This document shows positions 53,248 through 61,893 of a stretch of 64,000 bases of DNA, piece by piece. The notes below the pieces were generated by a model. That model had not been told where the DNA came from, did no database searches, and was given only the letters and a program-made list of their open reading frames with translations. The stretch spans positions 1 to 64,000 of the forward strand of contig JAFTTJ010000017.1 of NCBI GenBank assembly GCA_017466825.1. The letters run 5' to 3'. The DNA comes from Clostridia bacterium. Its GTDB lineage: Bacteria > Bacillota > Clostridia > Christensenellales > Borkfalkiaceae. A program made the position numbers and the translations under genes. Each line of letters opens with the position of its first letter. Position 1 is the stretch's first letter.

Positions 53248-53802
53248 TTAAAGTATCTTTTCAATGAGTTTTCTGTCCGGACGGGCGATAACCGTGCTAT
53301 CGAGCAACATTCCGCTCGGCATAACGACGTCTTTTGCCCTTTCAATAGCCGCTTGAACGGCGGCAACTTCACCCGTTAAAATAGCGTAAGACTTACCGCA
53401 CATACCCCTTGCAAGGCGGATTTCAATAAGTTTTACGTCCGAAGTTTTTACAGCGTTGTCGGCTGCGACGATTATTTGCGACGCGTCGAAAGTTTCAATA
53501 ACTCCGAGCGCGTTTACGTCGTTGGTGTGAACGTTGGTAGTGCCTACGATTGCAGGGAAAATACTATCGTCGGGATTGCCTAAAACGAAACTATCAATAT
53601 GCTGTTCTTCATAAGCGCCCTTTGCGGCGCCGATTGACGCTCTTACCGCAGAGAGTTCACCCGTTATAATCGAAATGTACTTGCCCGGACAAACGGTTTG
53701 GGCTTCGACGATATCGACTTCGGAAGTCTTAACCATAATATCGGTTGCGGTAATACCAGCCGATACGGTCTTATATTCAATCATTCCTATTGCTTTACTC
53801 AA
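53248..53802 (-). CDS. PduT-like tandem-domain shell protein
   Basis: A trimer-forming (BMC-T) shell protein of 184 residues with two BMC domains (about 3-85 and 96-180). Cys38 in AQTVCPGKY is in the place where PduT binds a [4Fe-4S] cluster at the three-fold pore, so it can pass electrons across the shell. It is the last gene of the operon, next to the PduS-like gene, which is its expected redox partner. Confidence 0.92.
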   Translation of the reverse strand: MSKAIGMIEYKTVSAGITATDIMVKTSEVDIVEAQTVCPGKYISIITGELSAVRASIGAAKGAYEEQHIDSFVLGNPDDSIFPAIVGTTNVHTNDVNALGVIETFDASQIIVAADNAVKTSDVKLIEIRLARGMCGKSYAILTGEVAAVQAAIERAKDVVMPSGMLLDSTVIARPDRKLIEKIL

Positions 53803-53815
53803 TTTAATTTACTCC

Positions 53816-55144
53816 TTAGTCTGCCTTTATCGTAATAAGTTTATCGTCGACTCCGATAACTAACCCTGCTATTGACGCGTGAATATTTACTGAAAGCCCT
53901 TCGCCTGCCTTTGCTATAAGTTGACCTTTTTCAACCCTATCGCCAAATTTAACGACGGGGGTACAAGGCGCGCCGATATGCATGCGAGTTGGTATGTTTA
54001 CCGTCTTAAACCCGTCTATAAGTTGATTATTAAGGGGTGCGTCCGTTTGATACTTCTTGACGGCAAGCCTAGAAACAAGCCTATCAAGGGGGACTTTACG
54101 GTACTCTCTAATTGCGGAAACCTTTTTGGTTTCAACGTCTTTCGGCGGGGTTACGCCGTTTGATTTAAGAGCGTTTTTAACTTCTTGTATAAGTTTTCTC
54201 GGCGAAAGACCTTGGGGGCAAGCGTAGAGTTCGCATACACCGCAAGACGAACAGTAAAAGGTGTTAATAAACGCCGAAGTATCTTTAAAATTGTTGCAAG
54301 CCGCCGCAAGCATTATCTTGTGCGGTTCGATTGGATGCCCTAAATTGTTTCTCGGACAAAGGTCGGTACACATTTTGCATTGACAACAACTTGCCGCTGC
54401 CCTTGCCGTTTCGACCGTGTAATCACTTTTAAATCTTCTTACCAAATAGTGATCGGCAGGAAGAACGAATACCGAGTTAGTAGTTTTAGTAACGGGGGCA
54501 AAAGTAGGCTCGATATTGCCCATCATAGGACCACCCGTCCAATAAATATAATCTTCTACAGTTTCGCCACCGGCGAAATCGACGAGCTCTTTAAGGCTTA
54601 CGCCGATAGGCACTCTTACCGTCATTGGGGTTTTTACTTCGCCCGCAATGGTAACGAGTTTAGTCGTGAGCGGTTCGCCACGCAAAGCGTAATAAGCGTT
54701 GTACATAGTTTCAACGTTAAAAACTGCAACGCCTTGCTCTATGGGAAGTCCACCCGGTCTTACGACTTTGCCCGTCGCTTCGTAAATCATAACGACTTCG
54801 TCGCCCGTGGGATAAACGATAGGTAAAATTTTAATCTTTAACTTTGGGTATTTAGAAAGTAAAGCGGTAACCGCTTCAATCGCGCCCTTGTAACTAGCCT
54901 TAATGCAGACTATTCCTTCGCTAGCGCCTAAAACTTCTCTCGTTTTGTCAAACGCCTCGATAATTACGGGGGCGTGGAATTTGAGAAGTTGACGGTGAAG
55001 ACGAAGAAGGGGCTCACATTCAGCGCAGTTGAGCAAAATGGTTTCCGCCTTGTTATTAAGTTTTGCATAGGTCGGAAAACCGGCGCCACCTGCGCCGACT
55101 ATACCCATTTCTCTATAAAGAGCGCTCAATGCCTTTAAGTCCAT
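53816..55144 (-). CDS. PduS-like RnfC-type flavin/Fe-S protein
   Basis: A 442-residue electron-transfer protein. The N-terminal FMN/NADH region has AGGAGFPTYAKLNNKAE and LLNCAECEPLL. A soluble-ligand-binding beta-grasp domain follows. Two [4Fe-4S] motifs are CCQCKMCTDLCPRN near 250 and CSSCGVCELYACPQG near 298, and a barrel-sandwich domain ends the protein. PduS recycles cofactors and hands electrons to PduT. A dispersed CRACTTATAG copy lies inside the gene near residue 375 and reads through in frame. Confidence 0.92.
   Translation of the reverse strand: MDLKALSALYREMGIVGAGGAGFPTYAKLNNKAETILLNCAECEPLLRLHRQLLKFHAPVIIEAFDKTREVLGASEGIVCIKASYKGAIEAVTALLSKYPKLKIKILPIVYPTGDEVVMIYEATGKVVRPGGLPIEQGVAVFNVETMYNAYYALRGEPLTTKLVTIAGEVKTPMTVRVPIGVSLKELVDFAGGETVEDYIYWTGGPMMGNIEPTFAPVTKTTNSVFVLPADHYLVRRFKSDYTVETARAAASCCQCKMCTDLCPRNNLGHPIEPHKIMLAAACNNFKDTSAFINTFYCSSCGVCELYACPQGLSPRKLIQEVKNALKSNGVTPPKDVETKKVSAIREYRKVPLDRLVSRLAVKKYQTDAPLNNQLIDGFKTVNIPTRMHIGAPCTPVVKFGDRVEKGQLIAKAGEGLSVNIHASIAGLVIGVDDKLITIKAD
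54016..54025 (-). repeat. dispersed CRACTTATAG motif, copy 13
   Basis: Minus-strand TTAATAATCAACTTATAGAC, inside the PduS-like gene. Confidence 0.6.
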
Positions 55145-55147
55145 TTT

Positions 55148-55411
55148 TTACTCCAAATTTTGACCTTCGTCGATAATACCTACGATTGCAGCGTCAATGG
55201 GCGCTTGGGGGTTGCCACAGCCAATTCTTGCCGCGCTACCTTGCGCCACTAAAACTAATTCGCCAATACCTGCGCCAACTTTGTCAACCGCAACGATACG
55301 GTTGTCGATTTTAAGTGACGGGATAGGTTCGACTATCATAAACTTATTGCCGACTAAATTGTCGCATTTTCTGGTGGATACTACGTACCCTACAACTTTT
55401 CCGATTAACAT
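55148..55411 (-). CDS. EutN/PduN/CcmL pentamer vertex protein
   Basis: An 87-residue pentamer (BMC-P) that caps the vertices of the shell: MLIGKVVGYVVSTRKCDNLV, then IVAVDKVGAGIGELVLVAQGSAAR and VGIIDEG. The sequence and length are typical. It lies 3 bases upstream of the PduS-like gene and 123 bp after pduL, with the repeat element between them. Confidence 0.94.
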   Translation of the reverse strand: MLIGKVVGYVVSTRKCDNLVGNKFMIVEPIPSLKIDNRIVAVDKVGAGIGELVLVAQGSAARIGCGNPQAPIDAAIVGIIDEGQNLE

Positions 55412-55466
55412 TTACGTAAATCCTTATTATAAAATCTTTTTAATCTCGCTGTTTATAAAAAACCGA

Positions 55467-55539
55467 TTGACCTTGTCGGTCACCAAGGTTTTGAAGGCGA
55501 TACAGTAACGCAGGCTAACGAAGTATATAAGCCTTTAAA
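55467..55539. repeat. 73-bp partial copy of the left-edge element
   Basis: Identical base for base to 68-140, including the right inverted end TAAGCCTTTAAA. The left half is missing. It covers the PduL stop codon, and on the minus strand it runs into ACCGA-loop-TCGGT followed by six T residues, so it may add a terminator between pduL and the shell-pentamer gene. Confidence 0.75.
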
Positions 55540-56173
55540 TGATTTCTGCCTTCATCCCCGTAGATATCTTCGCCGCATTTGCTTCGTCGGTATCAATGTG
55601 CATTTCTAAAGTAAAAGTGGGGTCAACGCGAATTAATACGTTGTCGTAAGTGGTGGCTCTTTCGTTATCCACTTTAACGGAAACGATATCTCCGTTTTTA
55701 ACGCCTGCCGCTTGAGCGTCCGCGGGGGACATATGGATATGTCTACTTGCGATTATGCAACCTTCTTTAAGATAGATTGCACCACAAGGGCCTACTACCG
55801 CGATAGGCGCAGAGCCTTCTATTTTTCCTGACTCCCTAATGGGGGCTTTTATTCCGAGTTTAATAGCGTCCGTTGCCGAAATTTCGACTTGGGATGCCTT
55901 TCTCACAGGTCCTAAAATACGGACGTTTTCGATTGCGCGAAGTTTAAGTCCGACGATGGTAACGAGTTCGTTTGAAGCGAACTGACCGCCCATGAGTTCT
56001 TTCTTTTTGGTGAGTTGATAACCTTTACCAAATAAGGTTTCGACGTGTTCTTGCGTAAGGTGTATATGTCTTGCGGAAACACCAATAGGCACGAGATAGC
56101 CCGTTCCGCTCTTTGATTTTTGTAAACTGTCGAGTATAATGCGTGTGATTTTCTCGATTTCGTGATTGTCCAT
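55535..56173 (-). CDS. pduL: PduL-type phosphate propanoyltransferase
   Basis: Converts acyl-CoA and phosphate to acyl-phosphate and free CoA inside the compartment (212 residues). An N-terminal amphipathic helix, HEIEKITRIILDSLQKS, is a likely encapsulation peptide. The zinc-site His residues lie in VSARHIHLTQEHVETLFG and IIASRHIHMSPADAQAAG, with GGQFASNELVTI between. The natural substrate here may be lactyl-CoA rather than propionyl-CoA. Its stop codon lies in the repeat element. Confidence 0.94.
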   Translation of the reverse strand: MDNHEIEKITRIILDSLQKSKSGTGYLVPIGVSARHIHLTQEHVETLFGKGYQLTKKKELMGGQFASNELVTIVGLKLRAIENVRILGPVRKASQVEISATDAIKLGIKAPIRESGKIEGSAPIAVVGPCGAIYLKEGCIIASRHIHMSPADAQAAGVKNGDIVSVKVDNERATTYDNVLIRVDPTFTLEMHIDTDEANAAKISTGMKAEII

Positions 56174-56282
56174 TTTACACCGCCTAAAAGGTTGTTAAGC
56201 GCGCGATTATACCAAAATAGCGCACGACTAAATAAACGATACTGCTTATCGCCTTAATTTTTGGGGTTTTTAGCCCTTTTCC

Positions 56283-56327
56283 TTCGCTCACGCCCGTACG
56301 CCACTAGGCGTACGGGACTTTTGCGAA
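56283..56327. repeat. strong hairpin between shell gene and pduL
   Basis: CCCGTACGCC/GGCGTACGGG (10 bp, loop ACTA), enclosed by TTCGC/GCGAA. No T-run follows on the minus strand, so it looks like a processing or stability hairpin rather than a terminator. The rest of the 182-bp gap holds no gene. Confidence 0.6.
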
Positions 56328-56355
56328 TGATAAACTTTTGAAATTTTCAACCTAA

Positions 56356-56634
56356 TTATTTAATGATAGGAAGAATTTTTTCAACGTCAGAATGAGGTCT
56401 GGGGATTACGTGAGTTGCTACGAGTTCGCCAAGTCTTGCTGCGTTTGAAGCGCCTGCTTCAACTGCTGCTTTAACTGCGCCTACGTCACCCCTAACCATA
56501 ACGGTTACAAGTCCGCTACCGATCTTTTCGGTGCCAACGAGTACTACGTTTGCTGCTTTTAACATAGAATCTGCTGCTTCGATTGCTGCGGTAAGACCGC
56601 GAGTTTCAACCATTCCTAATGCTTCGAGTGCCAT
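56356..56634 (-). CDS. PduA/EutM-like hexameric shell protein, copy B
   Basis: A 92-residue BMC-H shell protein: [20 protein letters not shown], then the pore-loop region [20 protein letters not shown] and the end [18 protein letters not shown]. It differs from the 57309 copy at only five residues, and DNA near the 3' end is almost identical. These are the main facet tiles. A tight repeat of the shell gene within one operon is unusual and suggests duplication or gene conversion. Confidence 0.95.
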   Translation of the reverse strand: MALEALGMVETRGLTAAIEAADSMLKAANVVLVGTEKIGSGLVTVMVRGDVGAVKAAVEAGASNAARLGELVATHVIPRPHSDVEKILPIIK

Positions 56635-56685
56635 TTTTTTATCCTCCGATTTTATTTCAATTTTTATTAACTTTGCTATGCAAAA

Positions 56686-57036
56686 TTATTTCTTTTTTCT
56701 TGCAGGCGCTTTTTTAGGCTTTTCCTGCGACTCTTCCTGTTCGCCCCTTGCTTTTAAAAGCCTATCCCTACTCTTTTGAACTACTCTTTCAAGTTCGGGA
56801 TGGGGGTTTGCGATAACCGCTTTACAAACAGGTTTTTTAATTGCTCCCGCCGTTGCAGCATCGATAGCGGCAGTTACTGCCGACACTTCACCGCGAACGA
56901 TAACCGTAACGAGTCTTCCGCCGAGTTTTTTCTCCCAAGTGACGAACTCAACGTCTGCGGCTTTGCACATTAAGTCGAGAGCGTCGGTAGCGGCAACTAC
57001 GCCCGATATTTCAAAAAATCCAAGAGCTTTTCCCAT
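56686..57036 (-). CDS. hexameric shell protein with basic C-terminal tail
   Basis: A 116-residue BMC-H shell protein (MGKALGFFEISGVVAATDAL, then GGRLVTVIVRGEVSAV) with an extra 30-residue tail rich in Lys, Arg and Glu (KARGEQEESQEKPKKAPARK). Other shell proteins with positively charged tails bind nucleic acid or cargo, for example EutK with its helix-turn-helix, but this tail is unstructured. It lies between the two near-identical shell genes. Confidence 0.9.
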   Translation of the reverse strand: MGKALGFFEISGVVAATDALDLMCKAADVEFVTWEKKLGGRLVTVIVRGEVSAVTAAIDAATAGAIKKPVCKAVIANPHPELERVVQKSRDRLLKARGEQEESQEKPKKAPARKKK

Positions 57037-57080
57037 AATTTGTTTCCTTTTTTGTTTTTGTATAAGTATTTAACTGTTTA

Positions 57081-57201
57081 GACGCGAGCGCGTCGCAACT
57101 CGATTTTTTGTCAAGCAACCGCAGTTTCGGTTGCTAAAACTTTTCTATCGGTTGCTCCTTTTCCCACAAAATCTTTTTGTCAAAATCTTTTATGGGAGAC
57201 C
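57081..57201. repeat. structured intergenic region with sequence related to 48 kb
   Basis: Hairpins GACGCG-AG-CGCGTC (57081-57094) and AGCAACCG/CGGTTGCT (57114-57135) lie here. From 57158, CTTTTCCC..AAAATCTTT and TGGGAGACC match the 48121 region. The 272-bp gap to the next shell gene holds no ORF. GACC-TTTGC-GGTC at about 57236-57248 resembles the GACC-TTGTC-GGTC arm of the left-edge element. Confidence 0.45.
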
Positions 57202-57308
57202 TTTAAGGCTCGCAAGGAATTTACGGATGAGATAGACCTTTGCGGTCATCCCAATCGGAAATTATCTTGCAGAAACGCCGTATTGCGACGCGTATAAAGC
57301 GTTAAAAA

Positions 57309-57587
57309 TTATTTTACGATAGGTAAAATCTTTTCTACGTCAGAATGAGGTCTGGGGATTACGTGAGTTGCTACGAGTTCGCCAAGTCTTGCTGCGTTTG
57401 CTGCGCCTGCTTCAACTGCTGCTTTAACTGCGCCTACGTCGCCTCTTACCATAACGGTTACGAGTCCGCTACCGATTTTTTCGGTGCCAACGAGAGTAAC
57501 TTGAGCAGCCTTTACCATAGAGTCTGCTGCTTCGATTGCTGCGGTAAGACCGCGAGTTTCTACCATACCTAATGCTTCGAGTGCCAT
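57309..57587 (-). CDS. PduA/EutM-like hexameric shell protein, copy A
   Basis: A 92-residue BMC-H protein, 87 of 92 residues identical to the 56356 copy. The differences lie at Leu/Val 25, Asn/Gln, Val/Thr, Ser/Ala and the penultimate Ile/Val. Its pore-facing KIGSGLV segment is unchanged. It has a clear GGAG-type ribosome-binding site and lies 46 bp after the previous shell gene. Confidence 0.95.
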   Translation of the reverse strand: MALEALGMVETRGLTAAIEAADSMVKAAQVTLVGTEKIGSGLVTVMVRGDVGAVKAAVEAGAANAARLGELVATHVIPRPHSDVEKILPIVK

Positions 57588-57633
57588 AATTTGTTTATCC
57601 TCCGATTTTTATCTAAATTAAAAGTTTTTTTAC

Positions 57634-57948
57634 TCAGTTTTTATCCATGCCACTGAGTTTGAGCATCTTTTCGGTGTCGGTTTCGGGGTTGGGAATAACG
57701 TGCATACACACTACTCCGCCAACGCCTTCCGCCGCGAGTTTAGCCGCTTCAAGTCCTGCCTGAACGGCAGCGACGTTTCCGCGAATTTTTATAGTAACGA
57801 GTAACGGTACGGGAAGACTTTCGGCGTTTGCGGGCTTATTCTTGTCAAAGTTTTCAAGCGTTACGTCGGCAGCCTTACAAGCCGCGTCCGCCGCAACGAA
57901 AGCCGTCGTCAATCCGTATACTTCCAATATTCCTACTGCATTTGCCAT
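57634..57948 (-). CDS. hexameric shell protein with insertion
   Basis: A 104-residue BMC-H protein: MANAVGILEVYGLTTAFVAA, then a 10-residue insertion before the usual VTIKIRGNVAAVQAGLEAA strand (NKPANAESLPVPLL), and the end VIPNPETDTEKMLKLSG. The insertion lies in an edge loop. The first of four hexamer genes after the alcohol dehydrogenase, spaced 18 bases from it. Confidence 0.92.
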   Translation of the reverse strand: MANAVGILEVYGLTTAFVAADAACKAADVTLENFDKNKPANAESLPVPLLVTIKIRGNVAAVQAGLEAAKLAAEGVGGVVCMHVIPNPETDTEKMLKLSGMDKN

Positions 57949-57966
57949 AACCGTTTACCTACTTAC

Positions 57967-59163
57967 TTATTTGTTTACTATTGCAATCTTTAAACCTTTC
58001 ATTGCAAGGTTGGTTTTAAGCGCTTCGTTGATGTCTTCTAAAGCGAACTTGTGAGTGATGAGTTCTTTTAAAGGAAGACCGATTGCTTGCGCTCTCTTTA
58101 AGAAGTCGAACGTAGTTGCGTAATCTCTTAAAGTGTAAACCCAACTTCCTACCAAAGTGATTTCCTTTGAGCAAAGGTCGAAGTGAGGGTTGATGGTTGC
58201 ATCACCGCCGTTGATGAAGAAACCGAGTTCGCAAAGACCGCCACCGTTACGAATCATTTTATAGATGTTTGCGTGAGCAATGGGGTTACCCGTGCATTGG
58301 AAAGCAAAATCTGCCAAATGACCGCCAAAGGCTTCGGCTACAGCCTTGCCGAGCGCGTCTGCGCCTTTATGATTTCTAAAGTCAACCGACTTTTCTGCGC
58401 CCATACGCTTAGCGAAGTTAAGTCTTTGTTCGTTTCCGTCTACGGCTACGATATTTTCAATACCCATAGTACGAAGAACTGCTATACAGATAAGACCGAT
58501 AGGTCCGCATCCTTGAACGACTACTCTTGAATTGAAACGAAGAATGCCCGTCGTCTTTGCTCTTTCAACTGCGTGAATTAAAACTGCGCAGGGCTCGATT
58601 AAAATTCTTGAATCAAGGTCTAAGTCGCTTACGTTGAATACGGTAGAACCCTTTCTGATTACGATATAATCTGCAAACCAACCGTTAAACTTAACGTCGT
58701 CGTCGGGAAGAAGCCCGTAAACGTCGGCTTTACCTACGTTTTGTTTGTTTAAGTCGTACATAGTAATTTCGGGCGCGTCTGCAAAAATCATACAGGTAAC
58801 GACTTTATCGCCAACTGCCAAAGGCTTGCCTGCGCTGTCTTTTACTACGTTTTTACCCATTTTAACTATTTCACCCGTACCTTCGTGACCGAGTACTACG
58901 GGGATAAGACCGAACGGGTCGTTTTTAAATTCGTGAGCGTCAGTTCCGCAAACGCCACAACCTTCAACTTTTACTAAAATGTCGTCGTCGCCGATTTGGG
59001 GAATCTTGTGTTCTTGAAGTTCAAATCTTTCCTTTTCAACGAGCATTGCAACGCGCGCCTTATCGGGAGCGCCTGCGCTTGCTCTAGGAGCGGAAGGAGC
59101 GTTGCCACCCTTCATGCCTGCAAGAACTTGCCTTACGATTGCTTCAATATTTTTTGAATCCAT
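57967..59163 (-). CDS. encapsulated zinc-type alcohol dehydrogenase
   Basis: A 398-residue medium-chain dehydrogenase. The N-terminal IEAIVRQVLAGMKGG is an encapsulation-type helix followed by a Ser/Ala/Pro linker. The catalytic zinc site uses Cys of CGVCGTDAHEF, His of VLGHEG, and a later Glu, but the structural zinc lobe with four Cys is absent. NAD binding is at VQGCGPIGLICIAVL. In the compartment it probably reduces an aldehyde such as lactaldehyde to a diol, regenerating NAD for the aldehyde dehydrogenase. Confidence 0.88.
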   Translation of the reverse strand: MDSKNIEAIVRQVLAGMKGGNAPSAPRASAGAPDKARVAMLVEKERFELQEHKIPQIGDDDILVKVEGCGVCGTDAHEFKNDPFGLIPVVLGHEGTGEIVKMGKNVVKDSAGKPLAVGDKVVTCMIFADAPEITMYDLNKQNVGKADVYGLLPDDDVKFNGWFADYIVIRKGSTVFNVSDLDLDSRILIEPCAVLIHAVERAKTTGILRFNSRVVVQGCGPIGLICIAVLRTMGIENIVAVDGNEQRLNFAKRMGAEKSVDFRNHKGADALGKAVAEAFGGHLADFAFQCTGNPIAHANIYKMIRNGGGLCELGFFINGGDATINPHFDLCSKEITLVGSWVYTLRDYATTFDFLKRAQAIGLPLKELITHKFALEDINEALKTNLAMKGLKIAIVNK

Positions 59164-59175
59164 GTCAGTTCTCCT

Positions 59176-60561
59176 TTACCTTATGCAAAGACTTTCAACC
59201 ATTACGCATCTTCTCGACTTAGTAAAGGTGTGCGCTGCGGTTAAGCCTTCGCCCGTACGGCTTGCGATAGTAAAGGTACAATAACCTTCTCCGCCAAAGC
59301 CGAGAGCGGCGTAAGACGGGCCGTTTTTAACTAAAATTGCCGTATCAAGCGCTTTTGCATATTCGGTGATATGGTCTACGTTTTTACTGTGAATGTGCGC
59401 CGAGTGTCTGTTGCCGTGTTCGAGCCAAACAGCCTTTTCAACCGCGTCTTTAAAGTCGGTTGCCCTTACGATACCGAGTATTGGCATCATAAGTTCTTCG
59501 GCGATAAGGGGGTGTTCTTTTTCCCCTTCAAAGATAATGCATCTGATATTGTCGGGAACTGAAACCCCTACCATTGCAAGGAGCGCTTTTGCGCTTCTGC
59601 CGACGCATTTTCTGTTAAGTCCCTTGGGGGTTAAAACGGTAGAAGCGAGTTTTTCTTGAACTTCCTTGGAAGCAAGGTAACAACCTTGTTCTTCTACCAT
59701 ATAGCGCATAAGTTCGTCGCAAACGCTATCAACTGCAACGACTTCCTTTTCCGCAATACAGGGAAGGTTGTTGTCGAAGGTACAGCCGTTTACGATATCT
59801 TCCGCCGCCTTTCTTACGTCCGCCGTTTCGTCTACGAGAGCGGGGGGATTACCTGCGCCCGCGCCGATACCGCGCTTGCCCGAAGAAAGAACTGCCGTTA
59901 CTACGCCGGGACCACCGGTTGCAACGAGAAGTTGAATATCCTTATGCTTCATCATAATACTGCTCGACTCTAAAGTCGGCTTGTAAAGCGAGCAACAGAT
60001 ATTTTCAGGTCCGCCTGCTTCAACGCTCGCTTCGTTTATCATGTTTACCGCAAAGTTGGAAGTCTTGATTGCCGCGGGGTGGGGGTTGAATACTACGGTG
60101 TTGCCTGCCGCAAACATACCGATAGTATTACAAATTACCGTTTCGCTGGGGTTAGTACAAGGAGTTATTGCGCCGATTACGCCGAAAGGTCCCATTTCGA
60201 TAAGGGTAAGACCTTTATCACCCGACCATGCGGTAGTGGTGATGTCTTCCGTACCCGGAGTCATTTCAGCAGTTAATCTATGCTTTAAAATCTTGTGGCC
60301 AACGTTGCCCATGCCCGTTTCTTCAACGCCCATACGAGCGAGAATTTCGGCGTTTTCAATCGTCTTTTTTCTGATGTTTGCAATAACTTTTTCCCTAGCG
60401 TCAAGGGGCATTTTTCTTACGATTGCCTGAGCCGCTTTAGCCGCTTCAATGGCTTTGTTCATATCGTCGAAAATACCGCGATTGCCTTTCGGCTCGGTAA
60501 GGTTGAGTTTTGCAACGACTTCCTTTACGATTGCGGATACTTCACTATCCGTAAATTTCAT
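59176..60561 (-). CDS. CoA-acylating aldehyde dehydrogenase (PduP/EutE type)
   Basis: Converts aldehyde, NAD and CoA to acyl-CoA (461 residues). The N-terminal SEVSAIVKEVVAKLNL is an encapsulation helix. The catalytic Cys is residue 268 in NGCTFDNNLPCIAEKE, and the CoA/NAD region has GPFGVIGAITPCTNPSET. It is the usual PduP length. It sits between the aldolase and the alcohol dehydrogenase, so its substrate is likely the aldolase product lactaldehyde or its reduced and dehydrated derivative propionaldehyde. Confidence 0.93.
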   Translation of the reverse strand: MKFTDSEVSAIVKEVVAKLNLTEPKGNRGIFDDMNKAIEAAKAAQAIVRKMPLDAREKVIANIRKKTIENAEILARMGVEETGMGNVGHKILKHRLTAEMTPGTEDITTTAWSGDKGLTLIEMGPFGVIGAITPCTNPSETVICNTIGMFAAGNTVVFNPHPAAIKTSNFAVNMINEASVEAGGPENICCSLYKPTLESSSIMMKHKDIQLLVATGGPGVVTAVLSSGKRGIGAGAGNPPALVDETADVRKAAEDIVNGCTFDNNLPCIAEKEVVAVDSVCDELMRYMVEEQGCYLASKEVQEKLASTVLTPKGLNRKCVGRSAKALLAMVGVSVPDNIRCIIFEGEKEHPLIAEELMMPILGIVRATDFKDAVEKAVWLEHGNRHSAHIHSKNVDHITEYAKALDTAILVKNGPSYAALGFGGEGYCTFTIASRTGEGLTAAHTFTKSRRCVMVESLCIR

Positions 60562-60579
60562 TTCGTTCTCCCTTAAAAA

Positions 60580-61389
60580 TTATTTTTTAAGACCGAGTTG
60601 TTCGATAACCTTTTTGGTGATTTCAGCAATTACGTCAGCGTCGTTATCGCTACCGCAGTTACCACTGCAGTTACCACCGCAACTATGACAACTTGCTTTG
60701 CCTTCTTTATTGTTTACGCAAACGTTTGCAGGGTGTTTACCTTTAAGACCGAATTGACGACGAATTTCGTAAAGTCTTTCAACTTGCGCTTCAGAGAGTT
60801 CCTTAGGACCGCCCAAAAGTTTAGCGTTGAATAAAAGTTTTGCATAGAATTCAACGGATTCCATCTTGTGATAAGCGTTTATAAGGCTATCCGAGAAGGT
60901 AAGCGCGCCGTGGTTAGCGAGCAATACTGCGTCGAAGTGTTGGAGATATTTCGATACTGCGTCGGGAATTTCGTGAGTAGAAGGAGTGCCGTACTCAGCG
61001 ATGGGAACACAACCGAGAGCGATTACCGCTTCAGGCATGATGGGTTGAGTAAGGGGAATACCTGCGATAGCGAAAGACGTAGCGTAGATGGGGTGAGCGT
61101 GAACTACCGCTTGTACGTCAGGTCTTTCTTTGTAAACTCTCATGTGCATCTTGATTTCAGAAGAAGGCTTAAATCCGGGGGTTGCTTGGATTACGTTGCC
61201 GTTTTCGTCAACTTTACAGATGTATTCGGGGGTCATAAAGCCCTTAGATACGCCCGTGGGAGTGCACAAAAATTCGTGATCGTTGAGTTTTACTGAAATG
61301 TTACCGTCGTTTGCAGCAACCATTCCTTGGTTGTAAATTCTCTTACCGATTTCGCAAATCTGTTTTTTGATTTCAAATTCGTTTACCAT
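60580..61389 (-). CDS. class II aldolase with cysteine-rich linker and encapsulation tail
   Basis: A 269-residue zinc aldolase of the fuculose-/rhamnulose-1-phosphate type, which splits the sugar phosphate to dihydroxyacetone phosphate and lactaldehyde. Zinc ligands His97, His99 and His160 (HAHPIYATS and NHGAL) and catalytic Glu78 are in place. After the core (to about 220) come a Cys-rich linker with Cys224, 234, 237, 241 and 245 (CHSCGGNCSGNC) and a C-terminal helix, VIAEITKKVIEQLG, that resembles the encapsulation peptides of the other enzymes. This is the candidate signature enzyme. Confidence 0.9.
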   Translation of the reverse strand: MVNEFEIKKQICEIGKRIYNQGMVAANDGNISVKLNDHEFLCTPTGVSKGFMTPEYICKVDENGNVIQATPGFKPSSEIKMHMRVYKERPDVQAVVHAHPIYATSFAIAGIPLTQPIMPEAVIALGCVPIAEYGTPSTHEIPDAVSKYLQHFDAVLLANHGALTFSDSLINAYHKMESVEFYAKLLFNAKLLGGPKELSEAQVERLYEIRRQFGLKGKHPANVCVNNKEGKASCHSCGGNCSGNCGSDNDADVIAEITKKVIEQLGLKK

Positions 61390-61455
61390 TTATATATCTC
61401 TCCTTTATGATTGATACGTTTTTTTCTTTATTTATTCCGCTGTTGCGGTTTTTAA

Positions 61456-61893
61456 CTATTCTTTGTCCCAACCTAAGTAGGTTATGAGTTCGTCGAGCCC
61501 TTCCCTTGTAACCGAGTCAACGAAAAAGATTTTTTCGCACCCTGCAATTTTTAGCCACTCTTCGGCAAGTTTTGGATCTGCGTGCTCGTCGTTTATTTGC
61601 GTTACTATGCCGATAACTTCTCTCGTCGCCATCGCCACCGTGCCCGGTGAGTAAAGCGAAAAAGGCTCGTTTGCGGCAAGTATTAACCCGATTACGTCAA
61701 CTTCGTATGAGTAAAGCGCAAGAGCAAAGCCGAACTGCTTGTCTTCAATATATTCGCCTGGGGGGTCGATTATATATTGACTGTAATTTACGTACTGGGT
61801 TTTTTTGTAGGCGATATCTTCGCCGTAAAGGGCTTGGGTTATGGTGGTCTTTCCCGCACCGCTACGCCCCATAAACATTATCTTTTTTTTCAT
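61456..61893 (-). CDS. EutP/PduV-like GTPase
   Basis: A 145-residue small GTPase: P-loop GRSGAGKTT (9-17), switch region with Asp-Pro-Pro-Gly (DPPGEY) and a later ILAANEPFSLY. EutP and PduV accompany the ethanolamine and propanediol compartments and may link them to the cytoskeleton or to kinase activity. The start ATG overlaps the EutS stop (TAATG), so the two are coupled. Confidence 0.9.
   Translation of the reverse strand: MKKKIMFMGRSGAGKTTITQALYGEDIAYKKTQYVNYSQYIIDPPGEYIEDKQFGFALALYSYEVDVIGLILAANEPFSLYSPGTVAMATREVIGIVTQINDEHADPKLAEEWLKIAGCEKIFFVDSVTREGLDELITYLGWDKE

Noticed and set aside
53816..55144. The RnfC-like gene as part of an Rnf ion-pumping complex
   Set aside because: No rnfABDEG genes are nearby; the position between the pentamer and the PduT-like gene identifies it as a PduS-type protein.
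57158..57301. Possible T-box or other known riboswitch between shell genes
   Set aside because: No T-box sequence (the usual GGTGGNACCGCG element is missing), no terminator/antiterminator pair, and the position inside an operon of shell genes does not fit.
56356..57587. The two near-identical shell genes as an assembly duplication
   Set aside because: The intergenic sequences on both sides differ and five residues have changed, so two real copies are more likely, although read depth should confirm this.
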